The translations under genes were made by a program, and so were the position numbers. The notes beneath the pieces were generated by a model that did not search any database, was not told the origin of the DNA, and saw only the letters and a list, made by a program, of their open reading frames with translations. Positions 10,693 to 10,914 of a DNA stretch of 10,914 bases are shown piece after piece; within the stretch, counting starts at the first letter, position 1; each line of letters begins with the position of its first letter. The stretch is from Candidatus Woesearchaeota archaeon (GTDB lineage Archaea > Nanobdellota > Nanobdellia > Woesearchaeales > SKIA01): contig SKXU01000005.1 of assembly GCA_007128245.1 (NCBI GenBank), positions 1 through 10,914 of the forward strand, read 5' to 3'.

Positions 10693-10914
10693 AGACGCAA
10701 AGTCCTCAGAGACTTTACGCCAATTTACCACGTGCCAGAACGCATCGATGTAGTCAGCCCGACCAGGCCCATAGTGTTTATAGTACGCGTGCTCCCACAC
10801 ATCAATACCCAGTAGCGGAATCAAGCCCTGACTAATCGGACTATCTTGATTTGCAGTAGACACCACACGAAGCTGACCGTCACCATCAAGGACAAGCCAC
10901 GCCCACCCAGAACC
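10678..10914 (-). CDS. sod: Fe/Mn superoxide dismutase, C-terminal part (5' truncated by window)
   Basis: 78 C-terminal residues are visible and the start lies beyond the right edge. The read begins at GSGWAWLVLDGDG. The two C-terminal metal ligands are in LGIDVWEHAYYKHYG: Asp38 and His42 of the visible part. DYIDAFWHVVNW follows, as in the family. The enzyme converts superoxide to H2O2 and O2 in the cytoplasm. The stretch STANQDSP has Gln23 at the place of the second-sphere Gln146 of E. coli MnSOD, where FeSOD has Ala, so a Mn or cambialistic type is likely. Its last 15 bp overlap the 3' end of the Lrp gene. The presence of SOD implies exposure to oxygen. The family is certain; the metal is inferred. 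Confidence 0.93.
   Translation of the reverse strand, partial: GSGWAWLVLDGDGQLRVVSTANQDSPISQGLIPLLGIDVWEHAYYKHYGPGRADYIDAFWHVVNWRKVSEDFASLVGQ

Noticed and set aside
1..10914. CRISPR array, tRNA, rRNA or transposase
   Set aside because: No regularly spaced direct repeats, no cloverleaf-like gap sequence and no transposase or integrase motif; the largest gap is only 230 bp.

Overview
The window looks archaeal. Eight of its genes have an A/T box whose first base lies 27-29 nt upstream of the start codon, which is the geometry of leaderless archaeal transcripts. The gene families agree: an AbrB-PhoU regulator, an Lrp/AsnC regulator, an archaeal-type TIM-barrel AP endonuclease and an OGG1-like glycosylase. 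Large DUF2341/LamG surface proteins, very tight packing and several small unrecognised proteins suggest a DPANN-like lineage (Woesearchaeota or a relative), but that placement is inference. No rRNA, tRNA, CRISPR array or insertion sequence was found.

Layout, left to right. 1-1305 is the C-terminal part of a DUF2341/LamG surface protein ending in a short W-x-W tandem repeat. It converges, sharing its stop codon bases, on a membrane-anchored transglutaminase-like protein (1302-1808, minus). A divergent promoter region follows, then a one-cluster ferredoxin (1879-2088). 2141-3463 holds two back-to-back toxin-antitoxin-like units: a nucleotidyltransferase with a translationally coupled 47-residue partner, then a VapBC pair on the minus strand. 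3561-5851 is a DNA base-excision-repair neighbourhood: an EndIV-like AP endonuclease, two unrecognised proteins (141 and 67 aa) and an OGG1-like 8-oxoguanine glycosylase. A probable 29-residue leaderless microprotein follows (5880-5969).

5984-7932 holds a minus-strand fusion of DUF1858 to an IscA/ErpA-type Fe-S carrier, divergent from an M17 leucyl aminopeptidase. After a 230-bp gap comes a threonine-synthase-like PLP enzyme (8163-9203). It converges on an AbrB-PhoU regulator (9180-10145, minus), which is divergent from an Lrp/AsnC regulator (10231-10692). The last gene is the C-terminal part of a Mn-type superoxide dismutase (minus, runs off the right edge).

Several genes fit a theme of oxidative stress, redox and iron-sulfur maintenance: SOD, OGG1, AP endonuclease, ferredoxin and the Fe-S carrier. 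They sit in separate transcription units, so the link is functional inference and not an operon. Three convergent pairs overlap at their 3' ends (4, 24 and 15 bp), and divergent genes share intergenic regions of 70-97 bp. The most notable non-coding signals are the uniform TATA-to-start spacing, an 8-bp inverted repeat flanking the nucleotidyltransferase promoter, and an 11-bp inverted repeat between the two divergent regulators.
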